Below, one piece after another: positions 22,466-30,125 of a stretch of DNA of 64,000 nt (positions within the stretch are counted from its first letter, which is position 1; every line of letters begins with the position of its first letter). The notes beneath the pieces are model-generated. The model was not told where the DNA came from. It searched no databases and worked only from the letters and a program-made list of their open reading frames with translations. The DNA is from Natrinema gelatinilyticum (GTDB taxonomy: Archaea; Halobacteriota; Halobacteria; Halobacteriales; Natrialbaceae), in assembly GCF_024266705.1 (NCBI RefSeq), contig NZ_CP100756.1, positions 3,348,001-3,412,000 on the forward strand, written 5' to 3'. The translations under genes and the position numbers were made by a program.

Positions 22466-23077
22466 TTACTGTCTAAGCTTACGGCTGGCTTCTTCGTTTG
22501 TGCTATCTTTGGGTTTGGTGGATACCTCTATACTTGTGGAGTAGATTCGCTTATTGTCTTCAACAGTGACTGAGAACGTGAATACGCCTTTCTCTGCCTT
22601 TTCCATTTTTCTTCCTAACTCGCTCTTATGAAGGATGAACGGAATGATCCCAAACAATTCATCGTCTCGACCTCTGACGATTTGTCCCTGATAATCAACC
22701 CGCTGTTCGAAATCCACACGAGTATGACCCCCTGATTTGGCATAATGCTCCCATGCAATCTTGTGAACACAATCTTCTGGGTCGATAACAGTACGACCAA
22801 ACTCACCCGATAATACTACCTCATCCAGCGTGACTTGACTAATTACTCCATCCCTCCATCCGCTGTTTGATGCCCGAATAAGGATTCTACGGGTCCTGGT
22901 CGGTATATGGTTGGTTCGGCTATAACGCCATTCAGTGTCGTCAATTGTGACGAATCTGGATAGAGAGATATGAGATTTCGACCCCCAGACATACCTGTAA
23001 ACCAAAGGAATCCCTGCGCCAACCAACGTAGCGGTAGCCCCAAGAAGAGCTCCAGTAGAGAATGGACCAACTGGCAT
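22466..23077 (-). CDS. Hypothetical protein with one N-terminal membrane segment
   Basis: The 203-residue protein begins with a hydrophobic segment (GALLGATATLVGAGIPLVYR), followed by a soluble domain of mixed strands (SLSRFVTIDDTEWRYSRTNH). A later stretch reads TRVDFEQRVDYQGQIVRGRD. The layout is a membrane-anchored extracellular or cytoplasmic beta-domain. DNA is AT-rich relative to the chromosome. No family recognised. Confidence 0.55.
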   Translation of the reverse strand: MPVGPFSTGALLGATATLVGAGIPLVYRYVWGSKSHISLSRFVTIDDTEWRYSRTNHIPTRTRRILIRASNSGWRDGVISQVTLDEVVLSGEFGRTVIDPEDCVHKIAWEHYAKSGGHTRVDFEQRVDYQGQIVRGRDDELFGIIPFILHKSELGRKMEKAEKGVFTFSVTVEDNKRIYSTSIEVSTKPKDSTNEEASRKLRQ

Positions 23078-23181
23078 TCGTTGTGCATAACAAGTGACGT
23101 ATAATCACAGTTTTGAGTCGGGCTTGAAACCCGCCCGATCCGCTCGAACACGCGGGTATACGTGATTTTCGAAAACGAACA

Positions 23182-23778
23182 CTATTTGACGACCTTCCAG
23201 CCGCCGCTCTCGTCGTCATCGTCGTCGTTTTCGTCGCTCTCGTCGCTAGAGTCCTTGGTTACGACCGTGTAGTATTCGTTCGAGAGCGGGCCGTTCGGCG
23301 AATCATCCGATTGATCGTCGAAGATACCTAGTTTCTCGAGTTTGCTCATCACTTGTCGATCCATCCGATTCACCGCCTGATTGTGTGGCTGTTCGTCCTC
23401 TACCTGGTAGAGTTCACCGTCTGCTCCTCGTTTGTGAGTCTTGGTTACGATCCCATCACGGATTTGAATCCCTCTCGCCTTCCAGATAGAGAACTCACAC
23501 ACCACGGTCTCGAGCAGTTTGTCGGCTTTTCCGCTACAGTGTTCGAAGGGAGCATCCTCAAGATAGGAGTCGTACTTGTTTTTGACCCATTCGAAGGCTT
23601 CGGGTTCGTTCTCTTTGAGGTACGGAAGGACGTTATCGGGATCGGCGTGAAGGTGGTGGGTTGCGGCGTTCTGGTTTTTCGCGGGCGGGGACCCTCCAGG
23701 ATTGCCGACAGCGTGACCGTTCCCGACCATCCATTCATGCTCGAATTCGTCGGTGTCGGTATCGTTCTCGTCAGTCAT
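23182..23778 (-). CDS. Small-terminase-like protein
   Basis: The 198-residue protein has an acidic N-terminus, then GNPGGSPPAKNQNAATHHLH (residues 25-44). This is the Gly/Asn-rich GNxGGxxxxNxNAxxHxL signature seen at the start of many phage small terminase subunits and their haloarchaeal relatives. Helices follow (LPYLKENEPEAFEWVKNKYD; ADKLLETVVCEFSIWKARGI), and the C-terminal tail is very acidic (ESDENDDDDDESGG). Small terminases recognise packaging sites; a lone TerS without large terminase is a hallmark of some satellites. Start at ATG 23776-23778 (MTDENDT). It is downstream of the coupled pair 26765-23974 and probably in the same transcript. Confidence 0.55.
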   Translation of the reverse strand: MTDENDTDTDEFEHEWMVGNGHAVGNPGGSPPAKNQNAATHHLHADPDNVLPYLKENEPEAFEWVKNKYDSYLEDAPFEHCSGKADKLLETVVCEFSIWKARGIQIRDGIVTKTHKRGADGELYQVEDEQPHNQAVNRMDRQVMSKLEKLGIFDDQSDDSPNGPLSNEYYTVVTKDSSDESDENDDDDDESGGWKVVK

Positions 23779-23973
23779 GGTTGATATGGACGCATACGGA
23801 CACATACTCCGACCAACTGATTGAAACTGCTCGAAGTGCTGAAGGTGTCCATACTATGGCTAGTATTTCTGCCACAATAAGAATGAATGTTAGATTAGGT
23901 GAAGTTCATTAAATAAAGAACGGGAATCGAAGGGGCCTACGTTTGTCTTAGATCGGTGTGGTCGACAACGTCG

Positions 23974-24216
23974 TCACTCACCCAACCCGGCCCATTCGGA
24001 GAGTTTTGTTTGACCTGGGACTACCGGTCGCTGTGGTTCATCGTCTTCGCTGTCGTCACTGTCCGCCAGCAGAGAGACGTTTTCTGTCGTCTCTCGCCCG
24101 TGGGTTTCTGGTTCGGTGGCATAGATGACGTCTTCGGGGTCGTCTAACTCCGGACGCTCCGTTATCGGAGTGTAGGTCATATCCAGCGGATCGCCACTGT
24201 AGGTGCGTTTGCTCAT
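23974..24216 (-). CDS. 80-residue acidic hypothetical protein, coupled to the large HTH gene
   Basis: The product (MSKRTYSGDPLDMTYTPITE...) is acidic, proline-rich and probably disordered. Its ATG overlaps the stop of the preceding large gene by 4 bp (ATGA), so translation is coupled and it is likely a partner or regulator of that protein. No motif recognised. Confidence 0.6.
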   Translation of the reverse strand: MSKRTYSGDPLDMTYTPITERPELDDPEDVIYATEPETHGRETTENVSLLADSDDSEDDEPQRPVVPGQTKLSEWAGLGE

Positions 24217-26765
24217 GCTGTCGTCTTCGTTGGTTCAGTAATCGCGGTCTGTTCGATCGCTGGTTCAACCGAGATAGTCGTCTCGCTATCCGGGCATTCA
24301 GTGCCGGTGAGTCTCGCTGCTAGCCGAACCCACGGCTTGAGGTCAGAATTGTCGACCAATACCCACGGGTCAGGCGGCCAGAACAGTACACCGCCGACCG
24401 GGTCCTCCGGATCGCCGTATCTCTCCGGTGGTAGAATGGCCGTGAGTAGCGCGTCAACGGCTTCGGTGAACGTACTCCCCACAAGTTCCGGTGTAACAGG
24501 ATTCCGGCGTTCCTCTGTGGTTCGGAAGGATAGGTTCAACCGCCACGCTCCACGTTCGATTGAGACGATACCAAGCGCCTCGAGAGCGTCCCTGTTGTTA
24601 CGGATGGATTGAGTAGAGACATCAGCCCTATCCGCTAGTTCGACTTGTGAGAGCGGTTCAGTAGCCTGTAGCAGTGCATGGACTACCTTTCCGACAGTCG
24701 GCGTTTGTCCTGGTAAGATTCTCTCTTCTCCAAGTGTGGATAGAGCATATCGAATCTCGTCCGGTCGAACGTCGCGAACACCGTCCTCTGTCTTGAGTTG
24801 GTTCAAGGCCCGTGCGACATCATACGGTGAACCAGTGAGTCCGTGAACCAGAGAGACAGCTTCTCGAGTTGGCCGGAAGTTCTTGGCTTTGAGCATCCAA
24901 GTCGTCGTTACGGCGAACTCTCGACGATCGGCTTCGCGAACAGTGACCGGGATCGTGAACTCCGGCTGTTCGTCCAAGAACTCGCCCAGATTCGATAGGG
25001 CCGACTCAAGTAGCGGTTTGAGTCGGTGAACGTCTTTGCCCCGGATAACGAAACTCCCGATGAGAGAACCAACAGGGTCTGCTGCGTCCACTTCAGGAGA
25101 GAGTAGCGGTTTCCCCGCGTCCGTCTCGAAGATATGGCGATACGGAGCGAACACACCGTATTTCGACTGGATAATAGTTGACCGTGCAATTGACTCAGAT
25201 AGATTCTCGAGTTTCTGTAGATCACGACCACTGGGTACCCGTACTTCCCGAATCACGTCAATGTCAGCGGCGTCTAACAGGTGAACAATCGAACCAGCAA
25301 GGCCCTGACACTGTTTCATTACCTCCGAAGCGAGATCCTTCTTATTGTCGCCCGTAGCGTGGTGGTACTCTGTCGTCAGGCCCTCGAGTTCGTCGCCCCA
25401 CTTGGCAAGGACTGAACGGAGTTCGTCGCGATCGTCCAAGGCACGGTCAGAAAGACCACCGATGTTCCGACCTTCTCGAAGGATCATAGCAGGCTCATCG
25501 ATACTCTCGAGCCAGTTATCCGGGAGTTCGTCGTTCAAAAACCACGGTGTTGCTAACGCCGTTGCAACACTCACCAGGTAGGGCAGTCCCTCTCCAGCAC
25601 GTACACTTACGGTGGCTATGTTGCGGTCCTCGTCGTAACTCACCGGCTTAGTTCTCCGTTCTTTCTCCGTCTGGTCTAGTTCCACCGGCTCTTTCACTAT
25701 GCATATGTCCGTATTTTGGCCGGTCGCAACAGTCGCTTCTTTGTTCGGGCGGCTTTGAACCGTAGTTTGGTGAAACCGGCCGTCTCCGTCCTTTTCCGTC
25801 CCGGTTTCGGTGTTACACGTTATCTGTGAGTACTGTTTTGGGGTATCGCTAACGCACTCAGATAGGGTACTCTGTCGGGATACTTCGGACAAATATTCAC
25901 GACCTGCCTCGAGCAGTTCGACCTTCCGATCATTCTGTGGTCCGAACGTATCCACTAAGCCGAGTTCGACAAGTCGGCTCACACACTGTCGAACGCGGGA
26001 TTCATCCACCTGAAACGCCGAATACAGCGAGTGATTCGATAGCGTCTCTGTAGCCTCGTCAGATAGCTGGCGAAGAATCACGGCTTCTCGTCCATCGGGA
26101 TTGAGTTCACCAAGCGCCTCGTCTACTAGCTCCGAAAGCGGGCCGCGAGAGCGGGGAGTAATGCACTCGGCACTAACAGGGAGGTCCGTTCGGTGAGTCT
26201 CGATCAACCACCGTTGGCTCAGGCCACTTCCCATAAGATGGACGTTGCACCCACGGGAGAGTTCGGCGACTATCTCGCATATCTCCCTCCGTTGGTCGGC
26301 CCGTTGTTCTCGAAACTCCGACTTCAATACGAACGCCACGGTCGGGACTACCCGATCGGGCTGGTTCTCAAGTGCAAGAGCGAACAGTCGGGCCATACGC
26401 ACGGTGTCGTCAATCCGAGAGTGTCCTGTTCCTAATTTTTCCGTCTCACGGAGGAATGACCACAGTGCCGATTTGTTGCCTTTTGCAACGCCAAGGACAA
26501 GCGACCGGATTGAACCGTGTAGTGTGTCTATCTCGGCGACTTCGCCACCAGAGAACAGTCCCTCAAGGGCAGTCGCGAACTCGAGATAGGTTCGCCCCCG
26601 ACCAGCGTCCAAGGCACTGCGCACGAGTTCGGTCTGGAACGACTCGGAACTTACGAGATTTGTCCATATCTCGGTCGGTGAACGACCATCAAGATCAACC
26701 GTAGCCGCCGCTCCGATCGGTGGTTGTTCGGACAGGGTCAACCCGGCAGAAGTCACGCCGGACAC
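24213..26765 (-). CDS. Large (850 residues) two-HTH protein, putative replication/maintenance protein of the element
   Basis: The protein contains a helical N-terminal region (about 25-230) with VVPTVAFVLKSEFREQRADQ and CNVHLMGSGLSQRWLIETHR, a first winged-helix domain (about 235-300; DGREAVILRQLSDEATETLS then DESRVRQCVSRLVELGLVDT), a low-complexity linker, a large central domain (about 370-680) and a second HTH (about 690-735; PLSQVELADRADVSTQSIRN). The C-terminus contains PPDPWVLVDNSDLKPWVRLA. I recognise the type from right-hand ends of haloarchaeal integrated elements but know no assigned function. Two DNA-binding domains and its position next to att suggest an initiator or master regulator; no P-loop is visible. 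Start is GTG at 26763-26765. Confidence 0.6.
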   Translation of the reverse strand: MSGVTSAGLTLSEQPPIGAAATVDLDGRSPTEIWTNLVSSESFQTELVRSALDAGRGRTYLEFATALEGLFSGGEVAEIDTLHGSIRSLVLGVAKGNKSALWSFLRETEKLGTGHSRIDDTVRMARLFALALENQPDRVVPTVAFVLKSEFREQRADQRREICEIVAELSRGCNVHLMGSGLSQRWLIETHRTDLPVSAECITPRSRGPLSELVDEALGELNPDGREAVILRQLSDEATETLSNHSLYSAFQVDESRVRQCVSRLVELGLVDTFGPQNDRKVELLEAGREYLSEVSRQSTLSECVSDTPKQYSQITCNTETGTEKDGDGRFHQTTVQSRPNKEATVATGQNTDICIVKEPVELDQTEKERRTKPVSYDEDRNIATVSVRAGEGLPYLVSVATALATPWFLNDELPDNWLESIDEPAMILREGRNIGGLSDRALDDRDELRSVLAKWGDELEGLTTEYHHATGDNKKDLASEVMKQCQGLAGSIVHLLDAADIDVIREVRVPSGRDLQKLENLSESIARSTIIQSKYGVFAPYRHIFETDAGKPLLSPEVDAADPVGSLIGSFVIRGKDVHRLKPLLESALSNLGEFLDEQPEFTIPVTVREADRREFAVTTTWMLKAKNFRPTREAVSLVHGLTGSPYDVARALNQLKTEDGVRDVRPDEIRYALSTLGEERILPGQTPTVGKVVHALLQATEPLSQVELADRADVSTQSIRNNRDALEALGIVSIERGAWRLNLSFRTTEERRNPVTPELVGSTFTEAVDALLTAILPPERYGDPEDPVGGVLFWPPDPWVLVDNSDLKPWVRLAARLTGTECPDSETTISVEPAIEQTAITEPTKTTA

Positions 26766-26833
26766 CCCCGGTGACCAATAGTACCAGAGCCACCGCTCTG
26801 ACCCTCATAATTGGGCACCGGAAAGAATGGTTT

Positions 26834-26857
26834 TATGCCCGGGGAGGGCTCCGAACC
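26834..26857. repeat. Right attachment repeat (att) inside tRNA-Met
   Basis: These 24 bp equal 7625-7648 exactly. All but the first two bases form the 3' acceptor strand and most of the T-arm of the tRNA-Met gene, so integration kept the tRNA intact. Identity stops at 26858. Confidence 0.9.
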
Positions 26858-26986
26858 CTCGATCTCCGCATGTCCCAGGTTCGAGGCTCGGCAGTCCTCG
26901 AGGGACACGGAGGCTTCCAAGGCGAAACCGCACCGAATCTCTGAACCCTATGAGTGCGGCGCTATGTCCAGCTAAGCCACCCGGGC
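26836..26986 (-). tRNA. tRNA-Met(CAU), elongator, with intron
   Basis: On the minus strand the 5' exon (26986 to 26949) starts GCCCGGGTGGCTTAGCTGG and ends after anticodon CAT plus A37. The 3' exon (26871 to 26836) begins with A38 and the stem TGCGG and ends with the T-arm GAGGG-TTCGGAG-CCCTC, acceptor CCCGGGC and A73. Anticodon stem CCGCA/TGCGG and acceptor stem pair fully. The intron (26872-26948, 77 nt) interrupts between positions 37 and 38, as in the known intron-bearing elongator tRNA-Met of Haloferax volcanii. This gene is the target of the integrated element. Confidence 0.92.
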
Positions 26987-27088
26987 CTGATTACGGATAG
27001 TGCGGTCCGTTTCTTTAACCTTCCCATTCGGCATTGCTGTGTAACGTGGACCCACGGATTTATCATAAGGTATTACGAACGCCAGTGC

Positions 27089-28150
27089 ATGAGCGTTCCT
27101 GGCATCGTCCACTCTACTCTCGATGGCGAGGAAATCACGACGCGGGTCTCCCTCGGCAGTGACGATGAACTCTTCATTACGCCAACCCGAACCATCGTCT
27201 ACCGTGCCGACGGTCTTCTGAGCGACGAATCAGCAGATGAATTCCCGCACGACGCCGACCGGTTGACCCTCTCAGAGGGCCGACGAAAAACGAAGTTTAC
27301 CCTCGAGTACGCACTCGACGGCGATCGGTCGTTCGCGGTTCCGGCGGAGAAAACCGACGACGTCCTCCATCCCGTCCTCGCTGGCGTACTGGACGGCAAC
27401 GAAATCACCGGCCCCGGCGAGGCGATCGTCAGGACGTATCGATTCAGCGAACTGACGCTGACCATTACGAGCAATCGACTCGTCAAGCAAATTGGCGGTG
27501 CGGTCTGGGACGAAGACTACGAGGAGTACCACTTCGACGACGTGACGAAACTCGCCTTCGAGGACGGAAGCGTGGCAATTCAGATCGTCCTCACGGTCAA
27601 CGAGCGTCCCCAGCGGATCAAGGTGCCAAACGAGGAGGCAAGCGACATCCGTGAACGCCTCCAGCGAGCGCTGTTCGCATATCACGGCGTTAGTTCGCTC
27701 GCGGAGTTCAACAGCGTGGTCGGTGACGCCGAGGACGTGGAGACCGGTACCGGCAGGTCGGTCGATTTCGGTGGCGGTGTCGATCCGCTTGGCGGCGGCG
27801 GAATGGGCGACGGTCAGATGGCCAACTCGGAACCGTCGAGGGCCACCGAGAACGAATTTGCCCAGTCGTCAGATGCTTCCTCGGCGCCAAACCAGGGAGA
27901 AAACGAGGAGGAGTTCGCGGAGACCGCATCGTTCCTCGGGAAGGCGACCGACGTCGATGCATCGATCACGGACGAGACATTCGGCGGTGAACCCGGACCC
28001 GAGTCCGTCACGGGAGCGCCGGAAACCGATCCGGAACTCTTAGAGCGCCTCGAGGCGCTCGAAGCCGCAGTCGAGCGCCAGAGCGATATCATCGAGCGAC
28101 AACAGGGGACGATCGACAAGCTAATCGCGGAACTCCGGCAGGGTCGTTAG
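27089..28150 (+). CDS. Conserved haloarchaeal protein (DUF7115-type)
   Basis: The 353-residue protein starts MSVPGIVHSTLDGEEITTRV and has a PH-like/beta-rich N-terminal half that contains two similar segments (DELFITPTRTIVYRADGLLS and LTLTITSNRLVKQIGGAVWD), a Gly/Ser-rich linker (about 210-330) and a C-terminal coiled coil (RLEALEAAVERQSDIIERQQ). I associate it with family DUF7115 from memory. A TATA-like TTTATCATA is centred about 26 bp before ATG 27089, supporting this start rather than the longer frame that would overlap the tRNA. Function unknown. Confidence 0.75.
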   Translation: MSVPGIVHSTLDGEEITTRVSLGSDDELFITPTRTIVYRADGLLSDESADEFPHDADRLTLSEGRRKTKFTLEYALDGDRSFAVPAEKTDDVLHPVLAGVLDGNEITGPGEAIVRTYRFSELTLTITSNRLVKQIGGAVWDEDYEEYHFDDVTKLAFEDGSVAIQIVLTVNERPQRIKVPNEEASDIRERLQRALFAYHGVSSLAEFNSVVGDAEDVETGTGRSVDFGGGVDPLGGGGMGDGQMANSEPSRATENEFAQSSDASSAPNQGENEEEFAETASFLGKATDVDASITDETFGGEPGPESVTGAPETDPELLERLEALEAAVERQSDIIERQQGTIDKLIAELRQGR

Positions 28151-28611
28151 TCGTCCCGGCCGGTCACGTTTCGGATACACGAGGAACCGAACGGGCCGAG
28201 TTCGCCCGCTTCGAGATCGATGAAGTAGCCAGTGGATAGCCCCGACCCACAGCGCTGACAGGAGAACTCTCCCTCCTTCGTGATGACGTCTCGTTCGAAT
28301 CGAACGTACTGGCGGCTTTTCGGGCGGACGATACCGTCTTCCCGTTCGATGAGACCCCGGAGCTCGGCTTGATCAAGGATCGTTCGCGTTACCGTCGGGT
28401 CAGTCGTGATCGTTTCGATTCGGTCGACAGTGTCGGCGAGCGATATCGTTTCGTGCTCGAGTCTGGCAAGTAGCGCCAGCCCGAGTTCGACGCGGTCGTC
28501 ATCCGCTTCGAACGATGGCTCGAGCGAATCGACCTCGCTGTCAGGGGCGTCCTCGAACGGGTCTGCGTCGCTGTCGGGTCCGTTCTTACGTCGGTTGCGG
28601 TCTCGATCCAT
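28147..28611 (-). CDS. DUF5830-type protein (winged helix plus zinc ribbon)
   Basis: The 154-residue protein has an acidic N-terminus, a MarR-like helical region (ELGLALLARLEHETISLADT then TVTRTILDQAELRGLIERED) and a C-terminal zinc site (CQRCGSG...C). I recognise it as the haloarchaeal DUF5830 family. It converges with the gene at 27089-28150, overlapping its last 4 bp. Likely DNA-binding; function unknown. Confidence 0.75.
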   Translation of the reverse strand: MDRDRNRRKNGPDSDADPFEDAPDSEVDSLEPSFEADDDRVELGLALLARLEHETISLADTVDRIETITTDPTVTRTILDQAELRGLIEREDGIVRPKSRQYVRFERDVITKEGEFSCQRCGSGLSTGYFIDLEAGELGPFGSSCIRNVTGRDD

Positions 28612-28805
28612 CTATCGGTGATCGTGACTCGGAACGAATAAACGTTGTCGCAACCGGTTGCAACGGTCGGTCGTCGGGCATTCAAGAACGAAGCCGACGG
28701 TTCTCATCGGATGGGAATCCACCTGTCGTTGATACTGTCGGTGTGTTGAATATCCAGCTAGAACAGGACGCGACCGGGACACGAGATTCCGGCGCCCACC
28801 AACCA

Positions 28806-29786
28806 ATGACTCGAACGATCGTCGACACGGCTGAAAAAGGAGCGACCGGAAACCAGACACGAGAGACCGCACCGTCGCTCGAGCGACAGCGGTCGGAGTG
28901 TCCGGAGTGTACGGGCCGGATCCAGCACGACGAGGAACACGGCGAACGAACGTGTACCGATTGTGGGCTCGTCCTCGATGCGAACGAAATCGATTACGGG
29001 CCTGAATGGCGAACGTTCGATGACGCCACGGGAGACAAACGCCGCGTCGGGGCCCCGATAACACCGTTGAAACACGACAAAGGTCTCAGTACGACGATCG
29101 GCTGGCGGGACGAGGACGCGTACGGAAATGCGATTTCGGCGCGAAAACGGTCACAGCTGCGGCGATTGCGGACCTGGAACGAACGGTTCACCTCGAAGAA
29201 CGCCCAGGAACGAAATCTGAAGCAGGCTCTCGGCGAGATCGAGCGCATGGCATCGGCCCTCGGATTGCCGGACCCGTGTCGCGAGACCGCCGGGGTGATG
29301 TATCGCCGCGCCGTCGACGACGGTTTGCTTCCGGGTCGATCGATCGAGGCGATGACGACCGCCTGCCTCTACGCGGCAGCACGGCAACATGGCACCCCGC
29401 GGACGCTGGTCGCGTTTGCGTCGGTAAGCCGAGTGGAAAAACTTCCGATCCAACGCGCATATCGGTATCTCTCGACCGAACTCGAGTTGCAGATCGAACC
29501 GGCCGATCCCGTCCACTACTTGCCGCAATACGCCTCGGAACTCGAGGTAACCGACGATGCCGAGCACCTCGCTCGTGAAATCCTCGACGCGGCGAAGGCG
29601 CGCGATCTCCACAGCGGCCGGAGTCCGGCGGGGTTAGCGGCTGCAGCGATTTACGGCGCGGCTCAACTGACGAACGATCGACTCACCCAGGCGACGGTCG
29701 GTGAAGAAACCGGCGTGAGCGCGGTGACGGTACGGAACCGATACCGAGAGTTACTGGCGGCCTACGACGAGGCGTGTGATCGATAG
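28806..29786 (+). CDS. tfb: Transcription initiation factor TFB
   Basis: The 326-residue protein begins with an N-terminal zinc ribbon (CPEC...CTDCG, about residues 32-55), the B-finger/B-reader region (GPEWRTFDDATGDKRRVGAP), and two cyclin repeats (about 120-215 and 220-320) with typical helices such as RSIEAMTTACLYAAARQHGT and RSPAGLAAAAIYGAAQL. TFB bridges TBP-bound TATA boxes and RNA polymerase; haloarchaea encode several paralogues. ATG at 28806 is preferred over the long upstream extension because the domain begins there. It is followed with no gap by a small HTH gene. Confidence 0.93.
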   Translation: MTRTIVDTAEKGATGNQTRETAPSLERQRSECPECTGRIQHDEEHGERTCTDCGLVLDANEIDYGPEWRTFDDATGDKRRVGAPITPLKHDKGLSTTIGWRDEDAYGNAISARKRSQLRRLRTWNERFTSKNAQERNLKQALGEIERMASALGLPDPCRETAGVMYRRAVDDGLLPGRSIEAMTTACLYAAARQHGTPRTLVAFASVSRVEKLPIQRAYRYLSTELELQIEPADPVHYLPQYASELEVTDDAEHLAREILDAAKARDLHSGRSPAGLAAAAIYGAAQLTNDRLTQATVGEETGVSAVTVRNRYRELLAAYDEACDR

Positions 29787-30050
29787 ATGTCGCGAAGACA
29801 ACTCGAGCGGACGATTCTCCGTTCGCTCGCCGATTCGGGTCCGCTCTACGTCGTGGATCTGGCAGCGGCGGTCGACGAACACCCGCTGACGATCGAACAG
29901 GCCTGCGAGCGCCTACACGACGCAGCGAACATCCGATTGATCGGCTGTCGCCGGTACGACATCACCGCGACCGGCCACCGACGGCTCAACGATGTAAAAC
30001 CCATGTCCAGCGGATCGGACGTACAGACGAGAACGGAAGGACGGAGCTAA
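29787..30050 (+). CDS. Small winged-helix protein coupled to tfb
   Basis: The 87-residue protein starts MSRRQLERTILRSLADSGPL and folds as a winged helix (DLAAAVDEHPLTIEQACERL then CRRYDITATGHRRLND). Its ATG is adjacent to the TFB stop codon, so the two are co-translated; it may modulate that TFB. No sensor domain. Confidence 0.75.
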   Translation: MSRRQLERTILRSLADSGPLYVVDLAAAVDEHPLTIEQACERLHDAANIRLIGCRRYDITATGHRRLNDVKPMSSGSDVQTRTEGRS

Positions 30051-30125
30051 GGGGTCCTTGAACCCCACCCTGTCCGTTCTCCGGTAAACGCGTTCTGCGT
30101 CCGAATCACCACCCCGCTCGAGGGA

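Larger units (their letters stand above)
7625..26857. mobile_element. 19.2-kb integrative element in the 3' end of tRNA-Met (SNJ2-type integration system)
   Basis: Exact 24-bp direct repeats bound the segment, the right one being part of an intact tRNA-Met gene, and an integrase gene lies just inside the left repeat. Established knowledge: temperate pleolipovirus SNJ2 integrates into a haloarchaeal tRNA-Met gene with its own family of tyrosine integrases, and such integrases occur in varied elements. The cargo here comprises tail-fibre-like genes, a one-gene restriction-modification enzyme, regulators, a small-terminase-like protein and a large HTH protein. Coding is looser and parts are more AT-rich than the flanks. 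No capsid, portal, large terminase or pleolipovirus spike/NTPase gene was recognised, so it is either a decayed provirus or a non-autonomous element. Confidence 0.88.
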
